Below are positions 1 through 10,599 of a stretch of 64,000 nt of DNA, piece by piece (positions within the stretch are counted from its first letter, which is position 1; every line of letters begins with the position of its first letter). Both the position numbers and the translations under genes were made by a program. The stretch comes from Rhipicephalus microplus (lineage: Eukaryota; Arthropoda; Arachnida; Ixodida; Ixodidae). The notes under the pieces are model-generated. The model had not been told where the DNA came from, made no database searches, and was given only the letters and a program-made list of their open reading frames with translations. Where the stretch lies: assembly GCF_043290135.1 (NCBI RefSeq), contig NC_134705.1, positions 100,566,239-100,630,238 on the forward strand, in the 5' to 3' direction.

Positions 1-604
1 AATATAAAAAGGCACGTATAGGCACTACGTAACGCTATAGAGGTACTCTTTAACCTCTAATTCACATTGTTATATAAAAGTAGTACGATTGGAACACAAG
101 AAACGATATAGGCACTTGCCTCTATTCCAGTCTCAATCAGGTAAAATCTCCCAAGGCAAATGAAGTGAGACACGGGAAATTGTTTCGGGAAAGCCTATTG
201 CCAGCTCAGCGAATGTGTGATCAATGCACTGGGAGAATAAATTATGAATTAAGTGCTAATTTTCCCAGAAGATTGAGTGTTAGAAGAACGTTTCTGCGCA
301 GATAAAACAATGCAGTATGACTGAATACTATTTGAATCTATAAAAAGTTGCCTTTGTAGCTTTTGTGTAGTGCTACCTACTAGCAAAGCTAACATTAGTC
401 AAAGTCTAGTTCATATACCTTATGAAAGGCTAGATCTCTCCGAAGAAAACATATATGTCTTTATTACTACTTGGAAATGTAGGGACAGAGGGGAAAATTT
501 TCAATGCAAAAAAGTCAGAGATCGGGATCGCTTTTTATTCTCCGAAAGAATAAAATGCACTGACCACCCGAGGCTTGGAAGACAGGTGCGCAGAAATGAA
601 GAGT

Positions 605-1530
605 GACGTGCTGTCGCGCTCCAAGATCAGAGCAGACATGGAGGTAGGCAACATGGACAGCAGGCTAGCCCACCTAATTGAGGCAGAGCAGGCGTTGCTT
701 TTTCAATGGAAGGGACAAAGGTTCAATCGAAGATTTAGGAAAAAGTCTTAACGATCCCTGTTCCTTGAAGTCTGCTGCTTGAACCTGTTTCTTGAACTCT
801 GCGCCTCAATCAATGGCCAGATGCGCAACAGCAAGTCATGGAGCTGGCTGAATTGTTCATTCTATGAGGTGGCACAAGGTCAATTCCGAGGCACACGCTC
901 ACCAGGGCCCTGCACAATGCTTCCAGATGCTGTACCGGGCACGATCTGATTGCCAACCTGATAAAGAAGCACCTGCCTGTGAAGGAAACAGATGAGCAGG
1001 CCCTGTTTCTCGACGATTTCGGTCCGGCACGTCCGTAGTTGGACGAAGGCTTCGCCGTGGCAGAAGTAAGACAAGCCATTCGCGCAACCAGCGGTTATAG
1101 TCGGTGCCGGGCCCCGATGGCATCACAAATAAAACTACGCAGAATCTTGACGACCACTCTATCGAACACTTTACCGAGGCGATCAGCGCGACGTGGAGAC
1201 ACGACAGCCTGCCATAACCATAGAAGACCGCAACTTGTTGGCAAGACTTACAACGTTGATAGCCTCCGTCCCATCTCTTTCTTACGTATGGCGTTGAGAA
1301 CGAGGTAGAGCATGTCGTCCTCAGCAGACTAAGCAGATATATAGAAAACAACAACGTAGATACCCACAACATGATTGATGTTGAAGCCGACCTATCGACG
1401 CAAGACGCAATTAAGATGTTAAAATGTCAGATAATGGACAGCAGTACCAGAGACACGAAGGCCTTGCTCGGATTCGACCACGAGAAGGCGTTTGACAACG
1501 CTGTCTGTGCTGTTATTCAAGAAAAATGTT
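605..1530 (+). pseudogene. Non-LTR retrotransposon RT remnant (copy 1)
   Basis: Broken reading frames spell the linker and early reverse-transcriptase region of a LINE ORF2. In order one reads a QWKGQRFNRRFRKK basic stretch, a piece like LDEGFAVAEVRQAIRATSGY, the NVDSLRPISF motif that opens RT, and GFDHEKAFDNAV, a degenerate form of RT motif A with its FDxEKAFD core. Several frameshifts and stops separate them and the catalytic FADD box is absent. The style is that of the abundant I/R1/Jockey-like LINEs of tick genomes (inference). The same remnant lies in duplication copy 2, so it predates the duplication. Confidence 0.75.
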
Positions 1531-2224
1531 AAGCCATTCAGATTCAACCGAAATCTTTACTTTCGAATAAAGTCTAGAGTTGGTCACTTTGTGAACAAAT
1601 TAGAGAAAAAAGACAGGTTTGTAGGCCTTAAACCCTGTTAGAATCCGCAAGCACAATTTACTCGGTTACATATTCTCCTACCGAAAGGCGGCACCTACTG
1701 AACTTCAGTTGAGGGGAGGTCATAGCTTCTTCGTTATGTTTGGTTATATTAAGAGAGCTGTGTCGGCATTTTGCGCGTCATTGTGCAAGAAAATGGTGCT
1801 TGAACTGGAGATGTGACAAGCTACCGTTAGTTTGCCCATCTACATTGTTAGTAAGCTAGATTTTCACTTGCGAAAAACATTCATTAAACAGTACGTCAGA
1901 CTCGAAAAGGTAAAGAAGAGATTACAAGCCACGCTGGTAACAGACGAAGCACAACCAGCAAAAAAGTTAAGTAGAAAACTGAAGCCATTTTGTTAAGTTA
2001 CACATCGACACTAGAGGACCCCTCGCTATTGTACTTTAGCCTGCCGGCATTCGAGAAGATGCCTGTACGCCTGTCTCTCTCTGCGGCCGCTTTAGCGCGT
2101 GTATGCTGATTATCCCGATTCATAAAACGTATCTGGTTCATACAAGCTCCCTATGCGCATGCTATACTGAACAAATGTGTGAGTTGAGTTGAAAGGCTAA
2201 CTATTTATTCTAGCAAAGGAGAAT
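1531..2224. other. Intergenic, no gene seen
   Basis: Shared with duplication copy 2 (about 57632-58312). No convincing ORF, splice-site pair or repeat structure was seen here. Confidence 0.5.
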
Positions 2225-2495
2225 GTGGTCTAGTGGCGGAGGTACTCGGCTGCTGATCAGTAGGTCACGGGATTGAATCATAGCTGTGGCAGCTGCATTT
2301 TCGATAAGGCAAAAATGCTGTATGCCCTCTTGCTTGGATTAGGTGCACGTTAAAGAATCCCAGGTGGTGCAAATTTCCGGAGCCCTTAGGCGTCTCTCAT
2401 AACCGTATTGTGGTTTTCGGACGATAAACCCCACATATCAACAAATCAATCAATCAATCAAATGATCGATCAATCAATCAATAAATAAATTAATC
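2225..2495 (+). mobile_element. Ruka-type tRNA-derived SINE
   Basis: A tRNA-like head (TCTAGTGGCGGAGGTACTCG, A-box position; GGGATTGAATC, B-box position) is followed by the conserved body seen in the other copies here: a TGCATTTT segment, GTGCACGTTAAAGAA, then GGTGG.TTT and CGATAAACCCCACATATCAA. It ends in an (ATCA)n/(AATA)n tail. This is the organisation known for Ruka SINEs of ticks. The matching copy at 58313-58550 shows that insertion predates the duplication. Confidence 0.85.
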
Positions 2496-3706
2496 AATAA
2501 TGAGCGTCGATTACAAAGAAACCCGAGTGATTCGCTTCGTGCTTGTTGCTGGTAATTATCAAAGTGCGCACTTGACCGAACGCAACATGAGTGCACACAC
2601 ATTAACCATTGCCTATTCTTAGTACTCCACACCCATATAAAGGACTTTCAAACAGGACGCATACAATGCCACTCAATATTTGTCACAACAATGTGGTCAT
2701 AGTTTAAAGAGCCTGTAGCCAACCTTGTCACACCAACAAGCACGAAATTAGTTCTACTAATACCAACAGTGAGGGCAGCACTTGCATAACGAATCGCTGT
2801 GTTTGTTAGCGCCGCCATGCATCGGTGGCAGCGCTATGACTACAAGCAGCTAGCGCAACTTACATGGCACACCAATTTAGGAAGAAATGTAAAAATTGCT
2901 AACAGCATACCTCGCTGATTTCATTGCGCTGCGGCTATGATGCATTAAAAAGATGGTATAGTAGTTCTTGTTACTGTCATAGACGGTTATAGTGGTGGTT
3001 TATTACCATACATGCTTCAATAACTTCAAATAAAATGCGAAATTACCTAGAATGTAGACGCCACACAATTAGCGTTTCTTTTCATTACAACCATACATGA
3101 TACTGTAACAGTGTAACCAGTCGCACGTGTTGTTACCTTTTTGATTGCACAAACGTCAAGTGGACCTTAAGGAACAATGCTTCACCGTCGCATTCAGTTT
3201 ACCTGACGTATTTCACGATTGTTTCGCAGGTAGCTAGCTGCCCCTCTACCTGCTCTGCTAATGTGCATTGTTAGGTACTGGTAATCCGGTTGTTTACTTA
3301 TTTATTTATTTATTTAAATATTTACTTATGTATTTATTTATTTACAGATACTGCTGTCTCATGTTTGAGACATTGCAGGAGTGGTTACAATAAACGAACA
3401 AAAACAGCACAAATAAAATATGCCAGCATTTTCTTGTGTGTGTGCGCAAAATGTGTAGAAATATTGTTCTCCTTCACACTCCAGAAATCCAGTTTGATAA
3501 TGTGTAAGGTCCCGTAGTTCAGTGCAGCCCTGTTTTGAGGCAATCATTCGCGGCCCACAAAAGCATTTTTACTGATTCAAATATTCCATGTCAACAGTCA
3601 TACTATTTATTAGAAATGTTCCATGCGTGTTTATTTTGGCAAATCAAACTATCTAAACTCTTCGAAACCAGGAGAATCGGCTACAGATGAGACAAACCCA
3701 ATGAAG
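2496..3706. other. Duplicated flank, no gene; (TTTA)n at 3293-3345
   Basis: Matches copy 2 around 58551-59640 but carries an extra (TTTA)n stretch at about 3293-3345. The last 60 bases (about 3652-3706) are the severed 3' end of the gene A coding exon on the minus strand, cut off by the LINE. The polyadenylation signal present in copy 2 (59511-59516, minus) is altered here to AGTAAA near 3569. Confidence 0.6.
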
Positions 3707-4393
3707 GTGGGCTTGGCAGCTGTGACACAATGCAGTTCGCTTACCCGTTCCTCCCAACAATGCAGGTGTTCCTTGTAACTGTCACTCGCCTGCTGATGCC
3801 CGGCCTGGCAATCACTTCGTTGGATCCATCATCAAACTGAACCTTCCTGCCTGGCAATGGCGAAGCAGGCACTGTCCCGCCCCCCTCCGCTACCGCTCCG
3901 ACGCTGTTGCCAGCGCCGTGGCTTGACTACTCCTCCCCCACTTCACCTTGGACAGCCCCGTCGAAGTCAACATCACCACTCCGAGCACCTATATATCGCG
4001 AACGGTCACCGGCGTCAGCTTGTGGGCTTGGCAGCTGTGACACAATGCAGTTCGCTTACCCGTTCCTCCCAACAATGCAGGTGCTCCTTGTAACTGTCAC
4101 TCGCCTGCTGATGCCCGGCCTGGCAATCACTTCGTTGGATCCATCATCAAACTGCACCTTCCTGCCTGGCAATGGCGAAGCAGGCACTGTCCCTCCCCCC
4201 TCCGCTACCGCTCCGACGCTGTTGCCAGCACCGTGGCTTGACTACTCCTCCCCCACTTCACCTTGGACAGCCCCATCGAAGTCAACATCACCACTCCGAG
4301 CACCTATATATCGCGAACGGTCACCGGCGTCAGCTTGTGGGCTTGGCAGCTGTGACACAGTGCAGTTCGCTTACCCGTTCCTCCCAACGATGC
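3707..4393 (+). repeat. 315-bp tandem 5' monomers of the LINE
   Basis: Two near-identical 315-bp units (3707-4021 and 4022-4336) and the first ~57 bases of a third (4337-4393) all begin GTGGGCTTGGCAGCTGTGAC. Since 315 is divisible by three, the repeats stay open and add 105 residues per unit to the N-terminus of ORF1. 5' monomers often act as promoter units in LINEs; that role here is inference. Unit 1 has a stop (TGA at about 3838) that unit 2 lacks. Confidence 0.88.
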
Positions 4394-5247
4394 AGGTTAG
4401 TAAGCACAGCAGTCTTTACGCAAAAAAATCTAGTGATTACTTTCTAGTCCAGCTGCCGGGCCCACAGTGTCTTGTCGCTATCATTGCCGAGTGTTTATAT
4501 GCCGTTTACTCCGTACTCTTGTTGTTATCTGGTGACGTTGAAACTAACCCTGGTCCGGAAATGAACGAAATTCTCGCAGAACTCGGAAAGATTAGCGCTG
4601 GACAAAACAAACTAATATCCGATTTTGAAGAAGTAAAGCAGCAACTCCTCACAACCGACAAAACATTGTCGGATCTAGGAAAGCGCATGACCGAACTAGA
4701 ACGCCATTACCAAAATATTTTGCCCATACGAGCTGACATTGCCGCAATTCAAGCCGAAACTACCGCAACCACACACTTAGTTTCCGAACTTGAAAAACGG
4801 CTGGATGACGCAGAAAACCGGTCACGCCGCAACAACTTAATCTTCTATAACCTTCCAGATACTAACGCCAAAGAAACAAATATTGAAACAGAAGAACTTA
4901 TCATAAACCACTGTCTCAAACACTTGAAAATAAAAATTGACCCGAGAGAAATTGACCGAGTGCATCGCCTCGGCCGCCACACCAATGATCGTTGCCGCCC
5001 GATAATTGTCAGGTTCGCACTCTACAAAACAAAAGAAAACACCCTCTCAAATGCCAAAAAGTTGAAAGGAACAAATTTCAGCATTGGCGAAGATTATTCC
5101 CTCTCAGTTCGTACTGCCCGCCGTCATCTCGTTGCTTTCGCTAAGCAGAAATCAGGTAAATTTCAGATCCGTTTCAAAACTTTGTATATGGGTTCCAAAC
5201 AGTACATTTTTGACCACGGATCACAATCGGTTATAGAAGTCGCATAG
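3907..5247 (+). CDS. LINE ORF1 protein with internal 2A peptide
   Basis: 446 residues as an open frame. Residues 1 to about 170 come from the 5' tandem monomers and are Pro/Ser-rich and low in complexity. A hydrophobic stretch at about 183-208 leads into a canonical 2A motif, GDVETNPGP, at residues 209-217. Ribosome skipping would separate residue 216 from 217 and release a ~230-residue product beginning P-E-M-N. That part has a coiled coil (about 220-315, heptad Leu/Ile with many Glu/Lys). Next comes an RRM-like segment starting RRNNLIFYNLPD and a basic C-terminal domain, the usual layout of a LINE RNA-binding chaperone. Translation could also start at Met219. The true start of the long form is uncertain because the upstream monomer keeps the frame only partly open. 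Confidence 0.82.
   Translation: MPAPWLDYSSPTSPWTAPSKSTSPLRAPIYRERSPASACGLGSCDTMQFAYPFLPTMQVLLVTVTRLLMPGLAITSLDPSSNCTFLPGNGEAGTVPPPSATAPTLLPAPWLDYSSPTSPWTAPSKSTSPLRAPIYRERSPASACGLGSCDTVQFAYPFLPTMQVSKHSSLYAKKSSDYFLVQLPGPQCLVAIIAECLYAVYSVLLLLSGDVETNPGPEMNEILAELGKISAGQNKLISDFEEVKQQLLTTDKTLSDLGKRMTELERHYQNILPIRADIAAIQAETTATTHLVSELEKRLDDAENRSRRNNLIFYNLPDTNAKETNIETEELIINHCLKHLKIKIDPREIDRVHRLGRHTNDRCRPIIVRFALYKTKENTLSNAKKLKGTNFSIGEDYSLSVRTARRHLVAFAKQKSGKFQIRFKTLYMGSKQYIFDHGSQSVIEVA
4531..4557 (+). other. 2A ribosome-skipping peptide coding site
   Basis: Encodes GDVETNPGP, a match to the consensus D(V/I)ExNPGP, preceded by the hydrophobic VLLLLS typical of 2A upstream context. In such sequences the ribosome fails to form the Gly-Pro bond and continues, giving two proteins from one frame. 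2A peptides are known in some non-LTR retrotransposons. The skip here is predicted, not shown. Confidence 0.85.
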
Positions 5248-5299
5248 CGATCACCGCGCCCGCAGAATAAACCACACCACCGCCAAATCCAAACACGTC

Positions 5300-5898
5300 G
5301 TGAACTTTCTTTTTCTGTTATCTTTACTAATGTTCGTAGTCTCATGCCGAAGTGCCAACTCGTGTCAAACGTTGTGGCGTCTTCCAACAGTAATATTTTG
5401 GTACTAACAGAAACGTGGCTAACCGATGAAGTTACTGACGCCGAAGTGCTTTCGGATTTACCCGATTATCAGTTATTCCGCACCGACCGCAAACGCGGCC
5501 GGGGCGGGGGTGTGCTAATCGCTGTTGGCCCAGAACTACCCTGTTCTGCTGTTAACATAAAATCTGCCTTTCAAATTCTGTGGCTAATTTGCCACGCTTC
5601 CCCTCAAACATTCCTACTCGGGGTGTGCTACAGGCCACCGAGCACCAATACAGGTTTTTCACGTGATTTAAACAATATAATGAGCACACTCACGACCACC
5701 TACCCTAACGCTCACATTTTACTTTTTGGGGACTTTATTTTCCCGAAAATTGAGTGGCATAACCCTGCACCCTCGTCGGCATACGATGTCGAAACGAAAG
5801 ATTTCATAGACGTTTGTTTGAATTTTAACTTATCTCAACTTGTGTCAGAGCCCACGCGCATATCAGGCGGCTGTGCTAACATCCTAGATTTATACTAA
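5300..5898 (+). pseudogene. LINE ORF2, AP-endonuclease part (frameshifted)
   Basis: Apurinic-type endonuclease domain that nicks target DNA for reverse transcription. Visible motifs in order are IFTNVRSL (open upstream of Met 5344), LTETWL with the metal-binding Glu, GRGGGVLIAV, VCYRPPS, and GDFIFPKIEW. The family norm for the last is GDFNFPxIxW, so the Asn is replaced by Ile. The frame ends at a stop beside LDLY. The next residues (TDRPDS) continue one frame over from about 5898. From about 5930 the SDHKVIH endonuclease motif lies in a third frame, joined to the RT. Two single-base losses at about 5893 and 5905-5930 would explain this. Confidence 0.85.
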
Positions 5899-5929
5899 CC
5901 GACCGCCCAGATTCTTTATCGTCCATTTC

Positions 5930-8101
5930 ATACCTATACCCGAAATTAGTGACCACAAAGTAATACATGCAGTTTTTTCCTTCCCTCTCAAGCGGCGCGA
6001 CAAACTCAACAAAACAATTACCTTATACGATAAAGGTAATTATGAGGCCATTAACAAAGAACTCGAACACTTCTTTCCAGACTTCAAACATAGCTTTCAC
6101 TCCCGATCTGTGAGCAATAATTGGGATATTTTTAAAAATAAGATGAATAAATTAATTAGCAAATTTATCCCCACAACATCATTTCGTAGCACGCCGCAGA
6201 AACCCTGGTTTACAAACAAACTAAAGAGACTAGCGAATAGAAAAAAGCGCCTTTTTCGCGCAGCAAAAGCAAACGAGACGCCTGTAGCTTGGGCGAAATA
6301 CAACGCAGCCGAAAAAGAATATACTACCGCTATTAGTAACGCAAAATATACGTTTTTGAACCAGGATTTACCAGGCATCCTAACCGATAACACACGTAAA
6401 TTCTGGCAGATAGTGAACCCTCGGCCTACCAACACCATCCACCTTACTAATGATTCTGGTCACATACTCTCAGATGATCAATGTGCTGATGCTTTTAACA
6501 GCGCATTTTCATCTGTGTTTACTAACGAATCTAGCGTACCTTCCTCTCCTGCCCCGGTGCTGTTGACATCCTCTATGGGCTCAAGTGTTTTTTGCGCAGG
6601 TGGTATTTCAAGTATTATTCAAAACATGAAACTGTCCTCATCAGGTGGCGTCGACGATATTAACTCAAAAGTGTTAAAAAACATTCATAACACCATCGCC
6701 CCGTTTCTGTGCTCGATGTATGCGCAGTCGCTCTCCACAGGCCTTCTTCCAGATGACTGGAACATGGGCAAGGTCGTTCCCATCTACAAATCAGGTGATA
6801 AGAACTGTCCATTGAACTACCGTCCCATTTCTTTAACAAGCGTCCCATGCAAAATCATGGAACATGTCATCTACTCTCAGATTGTAAACTTTTTAGATTC
6901 CAACAACTTTTTTCACCCCAGCCAGCATGGTTTTAGGAAAGGATACTCCTGCGAAACACAACTAGCAATATTTCTTCACGATCTGCATGCTAACCTTGAC
7001 AACAACTTACAAACTGACGCAATCTTTCTAGATTACGCAAAGGCATTCGACACAGTACCCCACCAAAGACTAATGCTAAAGCTATCCCAGTTAAACTTAG
7101 ACCCAAGTGTACTAAATTGGATCAAAGCATTTCTAACTAACCGTTCTCAGTTTGTGCATGTCAATAATAAATCTTCTGCTTACCTCAAGGTAACATCAGG
7201 CGTACCTCAAGGTTCAGTTCTTGGCCCCCTCCTGTTTCTGATATACATAAACGACTTACCCCTCAGCATATCCTGCAAAATCCGCATGTTTGCAGATGAC
7301 TGTGTAATCTATCGGACAGTAACTAACACTCACGACCAAAATCTTTTCCAGAACGATCTTAACCACATTCAAGATTGGTGCGATAATTGGCTTTTGTTTC
7401 TTAACCCTAACAAATGCAAACTTGTTACGTTTACCCGCCGTAAGAATCCTTTCATTTTTTCATATCATATCGCCAACGTCCCTGTACAATCACAACCATC
7501 CTACAAGTATCTAGGTGTCACATTGTATTGCGATCTCACTTGGAATGCGCATATTACTAACATCATTTCATCGGCAAATAAAACTCTGGGCTTCTTGAAG
7601 CGTCACCTACGTCATGCACCAAAACATGTGAAGTTGCTAGCATATCAGTCCCTCGTCAGATCGAAACTCGAATATGCCTCCCCCATATGGAACCCGCCCC
7701 AAACATACCTCATTAACGACCTCGAATCTGTCCAAAATCGCGCCGCTAGATTCATTCACTCCCAGTACTCATACGACATCAGTATTTTATCCTTGAAAGC
7801 ACAATCCGGTTTATCACCCCTCTCTGTTCGCCGCCGTATCGCCACCCTTTCTCTCTTTCATAAATTTTTTCATTCTTCTCTCAATGCAGCTCCTTACATC
7901 CTCCCCCCGACATACATCTCACACCGCACAAGCCATCCACTTCAAGTGTCCCGTTATCGTAACAGAACTGCCGCTTTTTCCGCTTCTTTTTTTCCCCGCG
8001 CCGTCAAGGATTGGAACGACCTTCCCTGCTCCGTTGCTTCAACCACCTGCCCATCATCCTTCGCGACAAATCTTACAAATCACGTATGCTGCGAAAACTA
8101 A
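5930..8101 (+). pseudogene. LINE ORF2, reverse transcriptase part
   Basis: Open from about 5930 to the stop at 8101 and fused in frame to the end of the endonuclease ([11 protein letters not shown]). The RT order is complete: [42 protein letters not shown] (motif A, catalytic Asp), [14 protein letters not shown], and MFADDCVIY (motif C, FADD) at about 7285-7312. Then come [10 protein letters not shown] and the KYLGVTL thumb. The C-terminal part has the [10 protein letters not shown] / SLLKxxxLxxRR style of CR1-group elements. The RT itself shows no lesion; only the frameshifts upstream separate it from the endonuclease. Confidence 0.9.
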
Positions 8102-8164
8102 CGTGTTCAAATGTTCTCTTTTCCTGTGTATCCACCCCTTATGTAATACCCCCGAGTGGGGTCC

Positions 8165-9648
8165 TTAAGGATATAAAAATGAAAAAAATGAAAAATGAAA
8201 AAAGGGGTTCAAATTGATGATCGAGTCTAAATATTTAAAGAAATAGTGATTCCACAAGCGTTCCAGGACAGACAGAAGTACGCTGCTCAAAAATGTGGTA
8301 ACTGCTCGGGCGATCTCACAAACACCTGTAACACCAACGTGTGTATTTTCCGTTGCCAGTGGAAGAGGAGCCTCTACTAACTCGAGCCTCATGGGGCTTC
8401 CAGTTGACCAAGAGTGTGCTCGGAGTTTCAGAGTGAACCTCGTTAACTGAGCTCCGACTGTCAAAGTTCCTTTCCTTCCAGTGTACGTCATCCAGTTCAT
8501 CACCACTTCAATGGGACCATCACTTACTACGTCCACTTCAAACATGGGCTGGAAGCTGCTGCAATGCGTCAGCACTGGACCATACTGGCTAAGTCGCTCG
8601 AGTCCGGTTACGTTGCAACATTCGATGAACAAAAGTCCTTCATACTGGCTGATGCGTTCAACGTCGCGCTCGTTCGTTGATATATCATTTAAAAAGTTGC
8701 TGATTGCAAGATATATGTCCAGGTTTTCAATTTCACAGTCTGGAAGAAGGAAAAACATATAAACAATATTAGTAAATCGTAATAATAAATGAATATTTCT
8801 AGAGATGATATTGTTCTTGAGGTACTGTTAACAGTTTACCTACATAAAAATTGTGCAAAAAAGGCAAGTTCATTGTTTGTGGTACTTCGGGTTTCTTCTC
8901 TAAAACTTGATAACTGTTGCAGATGAAACTCAACAATAGCTAAATCACATCTGATCAAGTGGTTTTTCTAAGTAACCTAAATAATATTGAATTCCCCTTC
9001 GCTAATGTTAAGTTTATGCTGACCAATCACTTGTTATATTCCGAATGTAATCAGTTTCATCTGCGGTTTTTCCCAAGCTAGATAGCTACTCACGTTTTGA
9101 AATAATGGTATGTTTATTTCAAAGGCATTCCTCTGCAATAAATTTCTAGAGTTTTAATTTTGATGGCTTTTGCATGGCCTTGAGAAAAAACAATAGTCTA
9201 TCAAGATTAGCGATGCGAGTTGGTGTCGCCCACATTCGAAAATATATTCTGCCAACCTTTTTCTTTTGGTGTGGGAGCTACGATGACCATAATGGAGCAG
9301 ACGAAAGCCGAGACAGTTAAAAATCGCATACCGCTTTCGTGGTCCTGAAGAATGATTGCCTGTAAAAAAAACAGTAAATACTGTATATAAATATAACAGT
9401 GGACTTAACACATTCAGGCAAGTTGTTGAGATATTGTATAAGGACGATAGTCTTCCATGGAATACGTCTAAGCAGAAATTTTTTTCTGCCTCTCTATGCG
9501 TCTGCCTCTGTCTGTCGTTCGAATCAGCCATAAGAGCGGAAGTATAACCCCTCGCACACCTATCACCCGTTTTAATCTCCTGGTTGTTATTATAATAGCG
9601 CGCATTTTCAGTCAAAAAGCAAATGTTGAGCATGCATGGGAGCAACAT
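8165..9648 (-). CDS. Secreted family protein, gene A (3' end replaced by LINE)
   Basis: Two exons on the minus strand: 9648-9567 (ATG, 27 codons plus 1 base) and 8739-8165. The donor is G|GTGATA, the acceptor TTCTTCCAG|AC, and the intron is phase 1. Spliced length is 657 nt, 218 residues. Exon 1 encodes a signal peptide (MLLPCMLNICFLTENA). Exon 2 starts DCEIENLD and carries GLERLSQYGPVLTHC and LTRFTLKLRA, also seen in genes B and D. A LINE inserted after NLNP in the C-terminus. The last ~9 residues and the TAA come from the LINE tail, and about 17 native residues are stranded at 3652-3706. The fold looks TULIP/group-7-allergen-like (weak inference). It may still give a stable secreted protein. 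Confidence 0.75.
8740..9566 (-). other. Intron of gene A
   Basis: 827-bp phase-1 intron with GT..AG ends on the minus strand and a pyrimidine-rich acceptor (TTTTTCCTTCTTCCAG). The homologous intron in gene D is 60185-61015. Confidence 0.7.
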
Positions 9649-9723
9649 CCACACGGAAGTGTTATGTGGTATGTTACTACGTTTTTAAAAGCGGCCATGG
9701 CTGGGACTCTATGTCGCGACATG

Positions 9724-9958
9724 CGCCCCGCCACGGTAGTCTAGTGACTAAGGTACTCGGCTGCTAACCCGTAGGCCGCAGCATCGTATCCCGGCTGCGG
9801 TAGTGGTGTTTCTGACGGAGACAGAAATGTTGTAGGCTTGTGTGCTCAGGTTTGAGTGCACATTGAAGAAACCCAGGTGGTCGAAATTTTGTGAGCCCTC
9901 CACTATGCCATCTTTCATAATCATATAGTGATCTTGGGTTGTTAGAGCCCACATATCA
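9724..9958 (+). mobile_element. Ruka-type SINE (copy 1)
   Basis: Starts GCCCCGCCACGGTAGTCTAG with the tRNA-like A box and a damaged B box. The body GTGCACATTGAAGAAACCCAGGTGG-type sequence and CACATATCAA end follow. The orthologous copy in the second duplicate is 61178-61410. Here the short (AATC)n tail is nearly gone. Confidence 0.82.
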
Positions 9959-9965
9959 ATTTTTG

Positions 9966-10016
9966 CCACGCGCGGGTCAGCAGCCCAGTACCCTAGCCAC
10001 TAGAACACCGCGGCAC
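9966..10016 (-). mobile_element. Ruka SINE head fragment, inverted
   Basis: The reverse strand reads GTTCTAGTGGCTAGGGTACT followed by GGGCTGCTGACCCGCG, a second SINE head in opposite orientation placed just after the first SINE. Its body is missing. The same head-to-tail-inverted pair is at 61425-61475. Confidence 0.6.
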
Positions 10017-10599
10017 CTCCCTTTGATAGTGCCTTGTAAAGGAGTTTCAATGGATGTATTCTGTATTAACAATGAATGTATTAACTGTATTCAATGGACG
10101 CTAACCCGACGTGATGCCTGTATCGTTGGAGTATATATAGGTAATGCTCAAAGAATGAAATGTGTAGTATTGCAACCACAATTGACATTTCATCAACATT
10201 ACGCCTGCATAGAATCTTTTTTATAAATGGTTCCGAGACTTTGCATGGCTCTGTGATGGAACACTTGGCTGCCAGGAAGAACGCTTTGGTTCTATTCCTG
10301 CTGGGACCATACTGTTTGAATTCGTCGGCTCAACGCTTCCGATATTGGTCTTTTGTAACGCTCTCGCATTTATGTTAACAATTTCTGCCCTCGTCGCTCC
10401 TCGGTGGATATAAACTGGCAGACACTTTTCACGCAAACCGCAAAACGCAATTATTTTTTCTGGCCATTCCATGGTGCACTTTGTTTTCCGCAAGTTTTGC
10501 TTCACTATTTTTCGCCCACTGCAATCGCATTCCGTCAAAATACTCCAAGAACCCGAGGCTGGTAAATAACCTGCGTCGCTGTGCGACTGGCTGGAAGGA

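Larger units (their letters stand above)
3707..8204 (+). mobile_element. CR1-like LINE, near full length, with 2A peptide
   Basis: A 4.5-kb non-LTR retrotransposon with 5' tandem repeats, ORF1 (3907-5247) and an endonuclease/RT ORF2 (about 5290-8101). A short 3' UTR ends in an A-rich tail built on AAAATG units (8171-8203). It is absent from duplication copy 2, where the flanking sequence is continuous. The empty site reads like CCAATTAAGGGGCTC; here the left flank ends CCAATGAAGG and the right resumes AAGGGGTTC. That suggests a target-site duplication of about 4 bp (AAGG). ORF2 is frameshifted, so this copy is probably not autonomous. Confidence 0.9.
1..10438 (+). repeat. Segmental duplication, copy 1
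   Basis: Almost line-for-line match to 56116-61881 in the same orientation, apart from a 4.5-kb LINE at about 3707-8204 found only here. Shared parts in order are a LINE RT remnant, a Ruka-type SINE, the long second exon of a secreted-protein gene, its signal exon, a second SINE and a common 3' segment. Sampled lines differ at a few bases per 60. The homology starts at or before base 1, so the left edge is not visible; the right edge is about 10438, where this copy reads into a different sequence from copy 2. Confidence 0.92.

Noticed and set aside
8165..8758. Gene A as a single-exon 197-residue protein starting MFFLLPD
   Set aside because: MFFLLP is the translated pyrimidine-rich splice acceptor; the exon starts at 8739 and joins the upstream signal exon in phase.
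9154..9654. 166-residue minus ORF as one protein
   Set aside because: Only its first 27 codons from ATG 9648 are the signal exon of gene A; the rest reads into the intron, as its counterpart 60603-61103 does.
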